A DNA stretch of 64,000 nucleotides from Plicaturopsis crispa FD-325 SS-3 (lineage: Eukaryota > Basidiomycota > Agaricomycetes > Amylocorticiales > Amylocorticiaceae): the NCBI GenBank assembly GCA_000827205.1, contig KN832568.1:317300-381299 (forward strand), given 5' to 3'. The notes under the pieces are model-generated. The model was not told the origin of the DNA and made no database searches. It worked only from the letters and a program-made list of their open reading frames with translations. Of this stretch, positions 25,449 to 34,419 are shown one piece after another. How positions within the stretch are numbered: position 1 is the first letter of the stretch; the number at the start of each line of letters is the position of its first letter. The position numbers and the translations under genes were made by a program.

Positions 25449-25533
25449 GCGTTCGTGGTGTATCGGTAACATTGGGTCTTCCCACCAGTCTTACGACTTG
25501 GCCTAGCACCGGGTTCGACTCCCGGCGGACGCA
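25449..25533 (+). tRNA. tRNA-Gly (anticodon CCC) with 14-nt intron
   Basis: The cloverleaf can be drawn by hand. Acceptor GCGTTCG pairs with CGGACGC (one G-U), with discriminator A. D stem GTGT/ACAT. Anticodon stem GGGTC/GGCCT with two G-U pairs. Loop TT-CCC-A followed by intron CCAGTCTTACGACT at the canonical position after base 37. Variable loop AGCA. T arm CCGGG-TTCGACT-CCCGG. The length is 85 nt: 71 mature plus 14 intron. CCA is not encoded, as expected in eukaryotes. An alternative shifted stem would give a UCC reading but fits the loop and variable-region lengths less well; both read glycine. Confidence 0.88.
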
Positions 25534-25537
25534 TACC

Positions 25538-25542
25538 TTTTT
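25538..25542 (+). terminator. RNA polymerase III T-run terminator for tRNA-Gly
   Basis: TTTTT starts five bases after the tRNA 3' end, the standard Pol III stop signal. Confidence 0.75.
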
Positions 25543-25734
25543 CAGTCCCTCTATTTTTTGCTTCAGAAAGTTAGCCACGTGCGAACGCGAAATTATCGAC
25601 CGTGTCCTCCCGCGCGCGCGTCTTGCAATTACTTCAACGACTTGTCTTGGAATATTATCCCTCCTCTACATCACTAGCTAACAAGTACATCGACGACAGA
25701 GGACTCAGCGAACAAGTTGCCCCTTGCCTATTCT

Positions 25735-26910
25735 ATGGGATTCGGACATGCAAGATTTCTAGCGTCCCAGCTGCGGGCGGTCTCACTGCCGCGGTCGTTT
25801 TCCACATCGCCAGTTCATGCCTCGGGTCACAACAAAGTGAGGACCCCAATATCGTTCCGTATGCATAGCTAAGCAGATATCCTACCGCAGTGGTCCAAGA
25901 TCAAAACGAAGAAGGGAGCGGCGGACGCGAAGAAGTCTGCGGTGTTTGGCAAGGCGTATCGCGTGAGTCCCATATATCACGTCAGTCACTACCAGGTCCT
26001 CATGTATGTCCCCCTAGGACATAATGGTAGCAGTGAGGGGTATGCTCTGACACCTAGATCTATGTACTACGTCTGACGCGTGGGCAGGGGGTGGATCCGC
26101 CGACCCCGGACTCAACAGCGCACTTGCAGCAGTCCTCAAGAATGCCAAATCTGTAGGAGTCCCGAAAGACAACATAGAGAAGGCGCTGGCAAAGGTTTGT
26201 AATTACATCCCTTCTCCCTACCATTTCACTGAAACCGACTATGGTTAGGCGAGCAGCACGGGGAAAGACCGGGGTGACCAGCAGGTAACTTATGAAGCGA
26301 TGGCCTACGGCTCTGTTGGCGTGATAGTGTATGTACAATCATGGCCTCTCCTCCAGCTAGTGCCCTGGTCTGACGATGCAGAAAGAGAGTGCTTAACAGA
26401 TAACCTGAATCGCACTGCGCACAATATCCGCGGCATCCTGGGCTCACACGGCGCACGGCTGGCCCCCGTCGGGTTCCTCTTTACACGGAGGGGCTACGTC
26501 AACGTCTCCCTCGATAAGGGCGACGACCGAGACGCGCGCACAGAACGCCTCATCGAAGCTGCCCTCGAATCCGGTGCCGAGGACTTCGAGGAGGCTGAGA
26601 CACCGGACGATCCGACTACTACAGAACTCGAGGTGCGTTTACTCGTCTATGGTTCTGCGGATTTTTGGAGTTTTGAACATGTTCTTTCGGGGTGCAGTTC
26701 ACATGTCCGACAGAAAACCTCGCAAAACTGACAGCAGCGGTCACACGCTCCGGGCTGTCGCGCGATCTCCTCTCCAGCGAGCTTGTATACGCCCCCGTGG
26801 ACAAGCCGGAGTCGGCAGACGAAGATTTGGAGACAAAAGTAGCTGAATTGGTGGGTGCGTTAGAGGATAACGAAGACACGCTTCGTGTATGGACTACATT
26901 AGATTCCTAG
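25735..26910 (+). CDS. YebC/PmpR-TACO1 family protein, probable mitochondrial translational activator
   Basis: Start 25735 gives an N-terminus rich in Arg, Ser and Ala without acids (MGFGHARFLASQLRAVSLPR), typical of a mitochondrial targeting peptide. It leads into SGHNKWSKIKTKKGAADAKK, the YebC signature, across intron 25837-25890. Later exons give AYRDIMVAVRGGGSADPGLN, NAKSVGVPKDNIEKALAK, YEAMAYGSVGVIVECLTDN and LAPVGFLFTRRGYV, covering the three YebC domains in order. It ends VWTTLDS at TAG 26910. Human TACO1 and bacterial YebC relatives help ribosomes translate difficult stretches, TACO1 acting on COX1. The mitochondrial role here is inferred from family and targeting sequence. The 3' end overlaps a broken fragment on the other strand by about 17 bp. 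Confidence 0.92.
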
Positions 26911-27209
26911 TGCATATACTCCGAGGTAATTTAATCGTGTCCTTGACCCAGTCCTGATGTACAGAGATCCAAGGACGACCGTCGCGACTGTTACCGGCTA
27001 CCCATTGCAGCAACACTCGCAATTTCAGCTTGCGCTGCTAATCCTTTCCATGTTGTTGAAGCCAACACCCTCCTCCCTCCCGCCGAAAGATCATCGTGTG
27101 GTATGTACCTTTCCTTGACCTTTCCAACAACTTTCATAACCAAGTCTTGTATATCATTCTTTTCCTGACCTCCGGTCTCCAGTGAATGGATACGGGAATA
27201 ATCTATCAA
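26894..27209 (-). pseudogene. Broken fragment related to the C-terminal module of the NYN protein at 31.5 kb
   Basis: One frame reads ERYIPHDDLSAG..STTWKGLAAQAEIASVAAMGS, then stops. One base further on, another frame resumes RPWISVHQDWVKDTIKLPR. Together they parallel the end of the NYN protein (SMTWKEYAAQAEKAGIIKLGG, then AQAWVALHEDWVQD): TWK-x-x-AAQAE and W-x-x-x-H-x-DWV-x-D match, in the same order and spacing. The frame changes between about 27010 and 26990, so as written the module is broken. No NYN part is seen upstream. Alternatives are a short intron too small to be real (about 14 nt), a sequencing error, or a real small gene with unrecognised splicing. Confidence 0.5.
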
Positions 27210-27377
27210 TATCCAGCTTCGGTTCCATTGAGGCTAGGCTTGACCGTCATGGGATGCCGAAGCGAACTCACCTCGCCTGACGCACTGGCAAAGGGCGTCA
27301 GGAGGACGTCGTTCCTACCGATGAGGTTCTCGTCTGTACGGAACAACTTCGTATCGTAGTAGTCCGTCTCAAATTTA
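27204..27377 (-). other. Exon-like open segment upstream of the fragment
   Basis: A minus-strand frame reads ETDYYDTKLFRTDENLIGRN, then DVLLTPFASASGE, bounded by a possible acceptor (27378) and a GTGAGT donor (27271). Composition looks coding, but I recognise no family and could not build a complete gene around it. It may be the 5' part of the broken gene at 26894-27209. Confidence 0.25.
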
Positions 27378-27612
27378 CTTGCCGGGTAAGTGTTCGCTTG
27401 TCATATTTGGATAGTATCTTACGCGCCGCCTACCCTCTCGTGAGATACCCTCAGGCCCAACTGCGGTCTATGTTTGCGCTGAAGCCTGGATGGTTTGACT
27501 TCTATACATTGTCCTTATCGTCGCTCTCAGGTGCGATGCGGTGTCCGTCATAAGGCCCCAGAGACTCTGACAGCACCCGAGCTCTTTCCTCCCCCATTTG
27601 ACCTATACCTAC

Positions 27613-29838
27613 ATGGACCCTGCCCTATCGGTCTTACCCCAGGCTACTGGGAATGCGTTGTATGAGGCAAAGGCGCAGGCTCTTCGCCAACGCTTAGCTT
27701 CCTCCATCCCAGAGTCCCTTCGACTTCCATCTACTCTGTTGGATAATCTGCCACTGGACGTCACCGGTATCCCTGCATCATGCGGTCTGCTCACGGCCGA
27801 AGAGCTTACGCTGACGGACCTCGATGCCACTGCCATACGCGACAAAATCGCCGCAGGAAAGCTGACATGCGTCGAGGTAGTCACAGCTTTCGGGAAGCGC
27901 GCTGCTATCGCTCAACAGCTGGTGCACTGTCTTGTCGACTACTTCTTGGACGAAGGTATTGCCCGCGCCAAGGAACTCGATGAGTATTTCAAACGCGAGG
28001 GGAAGGTCGTCGGTCCTCTTCACGGTGTGCCGATCTCCATCAAGGTATGTTGACTGGCCTGCGCGAGCACATTTTTCTGCTGACTCCGTGCTGCTAGGAA
28101 CACATGCCCGTCAAAGGTCACTACGCATCAACCGGGTTCCTCTCGACTGTCCAGGTATCGCCAGAAGACTGCGACATGGTCAGTATCCTTCGCGAGCTGG
28201 GTGCAGGTGAAGAGCAAAAGTTCGGATTCTGCCATGTTAACTAATCGGCCACATAGTGTTCTATGTAAAGACTAACCAACCTCAAACCATAATGCACCTC
28301 GAGACGCACTCCGTATACGGCCGCACTGTGTGTGTTTCCGTGCTCGTGCCATGTGCATTTCTCATCGCAAATGCGTAGCTTAACCCTCACAACCTTAACG
28401 TCACTGCGGGCGGCTCCTCCGGTGGTGAATCTGCTCTCATTGCGATGAAGGGTTCCCCTTTGGGTGTCGGGACGTGAGTCTGCCTCATATGCACACAGAG
28501 AATTAGATTTGACGCCTGCATCAACAGCGACGGCGGTGGATCCATTCGTAACCCGTGTGCCAATACTGGCATCTACGGCATGCGCCCGACAGGCAGGACT
28601 ATGCCTACCAACGGGTACCTTGCATAGTGAGTCCGGTATATCGTGTATTCAAATGACGCGCCGACCGCTGATACTCTCACTCGTAGCGATGACGGGCACA
28701 TGGGGTTCTATGTAGCAACAGGCCCGATGTGTCGCTCCGCCCGGGACATTGACTTGTTTTTCGGTGCCGTCCGTAGCGCGCACCCAGAACTCAGGGACCC
28801 CTTGCAGTTGCCGTCGCCGTGGACGACGCTGCCGCAGGGTAGAAAACTCCGCGTCGGGGTTATGGTGTATGATGGTGTGGTGCTACCGCAGCCCCCGATG
28901 ATACGCGCACTTGAGTGGGCGAAGAAGAAACTCGAGGCAGCAGACAATATTGAGGTGGTGGACTACAAGCCGTATTGCCATGCCGAGGGATACGCCATCA
29001 TCGTGCGTTTCCTCCATTGTTCACATTCGGAAAATTTTAACTTAGTTGAAACGCAATAGCGCGAGTTGTATTATGAAGATGGAGGCAATGGAGTACGTAG
29101 GGCGCTCAAAGAAGGCGGAGAGGATAGCATGCCTTTGACCGACTGGGTCATCGACCCTTCCGCAGTCAGGGATCATGATGCGCAGGGCATATGGGATGTG
29201 CGTGGCGCTGCTTTGTTGCCCCGAAGTGCTTCTCAATCGCATGTCTGTACAGCTTCACGAAAAGAGAGACAAATTCCGGCAGAGGTATTGGCACCAGTGG
29301 AAAGCCCAAGGTTGCGATGTCGTTCTGTTGCCTCCATTTCCTGGGAGCGCAAATTTACACGACAGGGCTCGTCACTGGTCGTAAGTGACATATATCTGTG
29401 TTCTGGCATGGAAACCCTGATTTATTATATGAGGTAGATATACCGCAATATGGAACGCCGTAGATTACCCCGGCGTAGTTTTCCCGTCGGGTCTCACCGT
29501 CGACCCGGCTTTGGACGCCTCGCTAGCATCGGACTACGTCCCAACGACAGACGCCGACAAAGCGAATTATGCTGATTGTACGCTCTCGTCCCTCACTGGT
29601 ACTGATAGAAGTCCGACTGACAAGCATTCTTGAAGACGATGTAGAGAAGATGGTAGGCTCTCCGCTGTCGCTGCAGCTTGTAGCGCGGCGCTTCGAGGTC
29701 TGGATCACTGTCGCAGAGTTCACCGTTCATCGCTGTCTGACTTGTCCTTTTTTTCAGGATGGTATGCTCCTCGCAGCGCAGCATGTCGTAGAGGAAGCAC
29801 TCAAGCGCGAGACAAAACGTCTCGGTCTGTTCCAATGA
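27613..29838 (+). CDS. Amidase-signature family hydrolase
   Basis: Hydrolyses an amide bond by a Ser-cisSer-Lys triad, all visible: Lys in GVPISIKEHMPVKG (across the intron near 28045), Ser in TAGGSSGGESALIA, and the nucleophile Ser in GTDGGGSIRNPCANTGIYG. Start 27613 (MDPALSVLPQATG). The N-terminal linker (LTAEELTLTDLDATAIRDKI) and helix KLTCVEVVTAFGKRAAIAQQ are typical of fungal acetamidase/fatty-acid-amide-type enzymes. Many short introns split the gene; later exons give HLPPFPG-like and NAVDYPGVVFPSG blocks, ending SPLSLQLVARRFEDGMLLAA and RLGLFQ at 29838. No signal peptide is seen, so a cytosolic role is likely. The substrate cannot be told from sequence; acetamide, indole acetamide and fatty-acid amides are all used in this family. 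Confidence 0.92.
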
Positions 29839-30174
29839 GTCCAAAATGCTCTCGCGGCGCAGCGAGTAAGGCTGTTGGCATTCCTCGATCTGACTCGACC
29901 TCTGCTGCGCTAAGCGGTACATCCGGTGTACATTAGTGACGTGTACAGAAATGAAGGATAGCATGGTGGAAAATGCGAGCTTACAAGTAACTAGTAACGC
30001 CTGAGTGAAGTAAGGTGAAGGGGGAACAAAGTAAATAGCCCCTGAGTCGAAATACCAGGAACGCGAAATCTTCGTTGAGTCAGATTGGACTTGTACTGCG
30101 ACGACGCGATACCTCTCCGCTGGTAAACGCGAAAACTCCCAGAGGACGAACGTCCCGGTCCTAGAATACCCAGC
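29839..30174. other. Intergenic between amidase and MYND gene 1
   Basis: 3' flank of the amidase gene and upstream region of the first MYND gene. A long minus-strand open frame crosses it but overlaps coding DNA at both ends and looks like a shadow. Confidence 0.5.
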
Positions 30175-31152
30175 ATGGCCACCGAGGCTCTCGGTCTCCA
30201 TGAGATCTCCACTTTGCTGAACTACGAACGCGCCTCCACGGAACCACGCTTTCGCCATGCGAAATTGCGTGAAGTGGCCTCCGTTAATGGTGCCTTCGAG
30301 ACGATTCGTTTCCCGCCCGATCTATGGGGCTCTCCACAAACTGATACCCACAAGCGCGGCTTCGTTTTCGACACCGTTAGACCTACGGTATTTGACAAAG
30401 ACAAGCCCGACTTGCCATCTAACATGGTCGCGGAGACGTCCACGGTGACCGCGTCGGCGAAAGGCCTCACCGAAGGAGAGCTAGAGCTCATTTACAGAGA
30501 GGCGCGAGATCACGATGGGTGCTATACTGCTATCACTCTCTTCCAGCATTTCTTCGACCTCTTTCCCGCTAGTACACCTTTGCGTGTTCGCACCGCGAGT
30601 GGTGCTGATTTCGAAACCACTATTTCCATCCGAACGATCCTAGAATTCGACATGCAGGGCCCACGCCAAGTAACACTCTCCACCGTCTTCCCGCAGAACC
30701 AGACGTATATCACTGGCTCGGATTATTCGAGCCCTCACGCCGTCTTGGGATTTGCCTGTCCGGGCGCGGAAAACATCTGGGTGGTGGCGGACCTTGCGTC
30801 TATGCAGTTTGGAAGCAAAGGCCGGGGCAGCGGCGGCGAGCTGTTCCAGCTAGAGACTATGGACAAGTGGCATGAGTTTACTGAACGAGTAGCACACATT
30901 CTCGTGCCGACGAAGCGCGACGCCACGCGCATTGGGCCACATGCCTGGGGCGACCCTTGGCTCAAAAAATGCGCTAAGCGCGTCAAAGCGCGTTGGGAGA
31001 ACCGGGAAGCGGAACCCTGGTGCGGATATTGTGGCGCCCCGGCACCGACCAAGCGCTGCCCGTGCAAGGGGCCGTGGTATTGCTCACCAGCTCATCAGAA
31101 GCTGGTGTGGAAATACCACAAACGTTTCTGCACTGCGACGGCGAAGAAGTAA
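30175..31152 (+). CDS. MYND zinc-finger protein, paralog 1
   Basis: Intronless 325-residue protein. Residues about 282-319 form a MYND-type finger: WCGYCGAP, CPCKG, WYCSPAHQ, and YHKRFC, giving the C-x2-C...C-x-C...YC-x3-HQ...HK-x2-C ligand pattern. MYND fingers bind proline-rich partners. The N-terminal ~270 residues are unrecognised but strongly conserved with the paralog at 36462: NYERASTEPRFRHAKLRE, LIYREARDHDGCYTA, LFQHFFDLFP, GQTYITGSD-like and VVADLASMQFG blocks. There is no membrane segment or catalytic motif I know. MYND-only proteins are numerous in mushrooms and mostly uncharacterised. Start at the ATG with MATEALGLHEIST, matching the paralog start. Confidence 0.88.
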   Translation: MATEALGLHEISTLLNYERASTEPRFRHAKLREVASVNGAFETIRFPPDLWGSPQTDTHKRGFVFDTVRPTVFDKDKPDLPSNMVAETSTVTASAKGLTEGELELIYREARDHDGCYTAITLFQHFFDLFPASTPLRVRTASGADFETTISIRTILEFDMQGPRQVTLSTVFPQNQTYITGSDYSSPHAVLGFACPGAENIWVVADLASMQFGSKGRGSGGELFQLETMDKWHEFTERVAHILVPTKRDATRIGPHAWGDPWLKKCAKRVKARWENREAEPWCGYCGAPAPTKRCPCKGPWYCSPAHQKLVWKYHKRFCTATAKK

Positions 31153-31492
31153 ATGGAAACAATGTATTCCTTGGTGTGTCATCTGACCCTGCTGCGCCCC
31201 ATATGTGCTTGCTGATGTGTTCGAAGTTGTAGTATATAACTATCAAGCACTAACGATCGGCACAGACGTTGGTTCTGCCATCGTGATATGCAGTGAGTAT
31301 CTTGAATATGATTTTATGTCTTTGCCGCACCCCTTCGATAGCTAAGCAATGTATTTGAAGTGAGTCGCTCAACATCATCCATTGAAAATTGAGCACACGA
31401 TGTACAGCTAGTAGTGGCGAAGGAGCCTGTGTACATACACGATGGCGATCTCGTTGCAAACGGAATGCGTCTTAAATTCGTACATCTTAGCA
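31153..31492. other. Convergent intergenic gap
   Basis: The 3' flanks of MYND gene 1 (+) and the NYN gene (-) meet here. Nothing else recognised. Confidence 0.55.
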
Positions 31493-33999
31493 CTACGGTG
31501 GTTTACTCCGTGTTGCATCTTGAACCCAGTCTTCATGCAAAGCCACCCACGCTTGCGCGTGGACGCCACCTAATTTGATTATACCTGCTTTTTCAGCCTG
31601 CGCTGCGTACTCCTTCCAAGTCATGGATCGCAACAAATTCCTGTTCTCTTTGCGAATATGAACCCCTGCCATAGAGCGGGTGGGCTTCATAAAACCCGCC
31701 CGACGCAGGCCCATCAAGCATCTCACCATCGGCTGGTACTTGGCTGGCACCACCTTAGATACAGATGTCGATGGGGAATTCGCAGAGTTTCCTGCGTTGG
31801 ATTGGGGAACGTCCAGCACCAATTCCATGACGAGTCCGGGGGAGGAGGAGGGTGTTGAGGGCTCGCTCTCATCCATAAGGTTCGAGCCCGGTGCCTCCAA
31901 TGCTAGTAGTAGATCCCGTGTATTCTCTAGACCAAGCGGCGGGACGGACTTCTCATCCTGAGACGTGCCTTTCGAGCCGTCGCGGGTCTCAGCCGTAGGC
32001 GAAATAGCGGTGCTATTTACGGGACTCAGTCTGCCATCCACATTCGATGGCAGCGAGGAATCCCGATCAAGACTCAAACCAGAGGCGATGCCGTTACGAT
32101 GAATGGGAGGACTTCTGGAATGTGTCGGGAAACGATTGTCTGCGATGCGGTCAACGGTAGCGGTAGGAGCGCTAGTAGCAGTACTAGACTGGGGATCTTG
32201 CGTGACCTGCGTGATGACTCTAGACACTTCGTCCATCGTCTGCACGCTCGTCGCAGTATCGGAGGCTCGCGCCAGCCTGTCCAGCGCAAGCTGCCAGTCC
32301 GGACGCAGCGACATTCGATTGCACCCCTCAGCCAGATACACGATTTCAGCCTTCTCGGCTGCTGCTGCTAGCCGCTCCCACGAGGGGATCCCCGCGGCAC
32401 GAAGCACGACATTATTTGGCCGCATTATCTTGTCCTCTAGCTGCGAACGCACCACCCACTGTATGCCTTTCACTTTGAAGGCAGCCAGTGAGCTCGCGAG
32501 GGTGACAAGTATACTGTGCAGATGAGGGGGCTGTGGGTATATCGGAACGGATGGGGTGGCGGTCGACGGCCTGAGATAGACTCGATTTGGTTTGGGATTG
32601 AATTCAGCAGATGATGGGCTGGACGTGGAAGGAGATGGGGACGACGCCGCATTTGCAGGTCCCAGACCAGGTAGGTTCATCCCGCTTGTGGCGACTGCTG
32701 CGAATGAAGTAAGTGGGGATCTTGTTGGGGGCTGCCAGGTGTGCTCGGGCCTTAGAGTGGCGGTCGCATTCGAATCGGGGGTATAGGCACTTGGGTCTTT
32801 ACCCCCTGGTTGCGGTATATTGAGGACCGGTGGCGCAGACGATGGAACACGTATAATCCCCTGACTTGTAGGTGCACGCGTATGAGGGATGCCATGCGTG
32901 GCGGGTGAGGGCATGGTTGGTGTATGGACCCTGTGTTCACTGGCAGGCCTCAACGTGGGGAAGAGAGGCAGACTCGGCAATGAATCACGGGGGGTAATCG
33001 CGTCAGACTCCCGCGCCGGCAGAGCCTCGCCCAACTTTGGATCGGCCCCGCCCGGGGAACTGGCAACTCTGCGTTCAAGAAGCGAAAATACGTGTGCTGG
33101 GACGCCAGACGGGTCATCGCCTGTTTCCTTGAGCGGCCCTACGCTCGCGGGAGAGTCTTTATGCGTGTTAGGGTCGCCGGATGCTGTCGCGGGAAATTCA
33201 GACTTCGGTTTCAAGGCTGGGGATGGTGTCGACGGAGAGTCGTCGTATAGATTTCCTTCCATAGTTCCGCCCCACGACACGGATTTACGATGGAGGGCGT
33301 TTACGCCAGCGGATTCGACAGCCGACAATGACGTCGATGTGTCGACCTCGCTGCCTCCCAATATATGGGCTTTCCATTCGAAGATGGAGGACGCTTGGCA
33401 TTTGAGGCTAATGTGAACTTCGTCGTTGGGGATGATGAGGATGACCTTGTAGAGCCTCATCCGCAATATGGATGCAGCGTAAGCAAAGTCGCGATCGCCT
33501 GAGATGAGAATTATCGTAGCCGGTGGAGGATTGTCGATAGCAAATGCAAGCATATCGACTAGGGGGGACGCACTGCGTATATCAGCGGTATTTTCCGTAG
33601 ATAGTTCTATGGAATTCACCGACCGAGCATCATCTTGTCCGCGACATCTTTGCTGCCATTGTGGGGAGTGTCCGTCAGAGAGACTCCAGAGCACTGGAGT
33701 TCGGAACGCAATATTGCGCCTCTGCCCGAAGACTGCTGGGGTATTTCTAAGTAGGCCTTGAGAAGAAAATTAAGTGACGGCTAGATTTGCAAGTAAATTT
33801 CGGCATGCACCTTGAACGTAGTTACGATACCCTCCGTGCGGGCAATCTTGAGAATATTCGCTGCAACGAGATGTCCGGAGACGTTGGATGCTGGGTGACA
33901 GTTCTCTGCCTCCGCCCGTTAAAACATGACAGCCCAGGGACATTGATGCTGGCACAAACCAAAATCCCAGAAGATTGCAACGTGCTCCGCAGATCCCAT
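31493..33999 (-). CDS. NYN-domain (PIN-like) putative RNase with two winged-helix-like modules
   Basis: Start 33999: exon 1 (33960-33999) reads MGSAEHVAIFWDF and joins ENCHPASNVSGHLVAANILK. Next exon: AYLEIPQQSSGRGAILRSEL and GSKDVADKMMLVDMLAFAID; then TIILISGDRDFAYAASILRM and YKVILIIPN. These give the NYN acidic residues: D of FWDFEN, D of KDVADKMM, D-x-D of SGDRDF. Such domains cut RNA in several eukaryotic proteins (MARF1, limkain b1). After a long Ser/Pro-rich disordered middle come two related modules: ILVTLASSLAAFKVKG..WERLAAAAEKAEIVYLAEG (about 32510-32270) and MVRCLMGLRRAGF..MTWKEYAAQAEKAGIIKLGG (31720-31560), resembling OST-HTH/LOTUS-type winged helices. It ends RSKPP at 31493; roughly 790 residues. 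A broken relative of the last module lies at 26894-27209. The RNA target is unknown. Confidence 0.88.
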
Positions 34000-34419
34000 A
34001 CTTTCAGCTACGATTCCGCAAGGCGTAACTGAAAGTTATCGGTGCTATGATCCCACACTGTCACAGCTGGATTTGCCAATACCTATGGTTTTCGGACAGT
34101 CATAAGGTGAAGTTAAGCAGATTTCCAGCTCCTAAAACGAAGTTCTACTTGCCAGCACGCGGTTCAGGAAGGGCCCTGCAAGATATGATGCAAAGCAACG
34201 CCTGCCATCAGACTCGAGGCGCTAGGCGTTTGTTTGCCATGAAGGGACTTATGCGGCGTTTGCATAGTAGTAGAATTGTGGTGGCGTGAGTTCAGCCAAG
34301 TGGGCGCTGCGGCTTATGGCGGCAGCCTCGTTACCTGACCTTTGACCTGACCTTTGACTCTTGTCTTTCTACTCTCATCGATCGCAATCGATTCCTCCAC
34401 GCACTGCTTGTTGAGCAGC
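34000..34419. other. Divergent upstream region, NYN gene and C2H2 gene
   Basis: Shared 420-bp spacer between two divergently read genes. It contains a perfect tandem 12-mer (34335-34358) and no gene I can support. Confidence 0.55.
34335..34358. repeat. Tandem 12-bp repeat CTGACCTTTGAC x2
   Basis: Two perfect head-to-tail copies ending 61 bp before the C2H2 gene ATG. Overlapping TGACCTTTGACC units resemble the direct-repeat half-sites bound by zinc-finger regulators elsewhere, so this could be a regulatory site. That is inference from position and symmetry only. Confidence 0.7.

Noticed and set aside
29593-30258. 221-codon ATG-started open frame on the minus strand
   Set aside because: It overlaps the amidase end and the MYND start, has no recognisable motif, and looks like a shadow of the coding ends plus spacer.
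31853-31930. AGGTTCGAGCCCGG resembling a tRNA T arm
   Set aside because: It lies inside NYN coding sequence and no other tRNA arms are present.
34060-34130. GAAGTTAAGC resembling part of 5S rRNA
   Set aside because: The flanking sequence does not fit any 5S helix; a ten-base match is chance.
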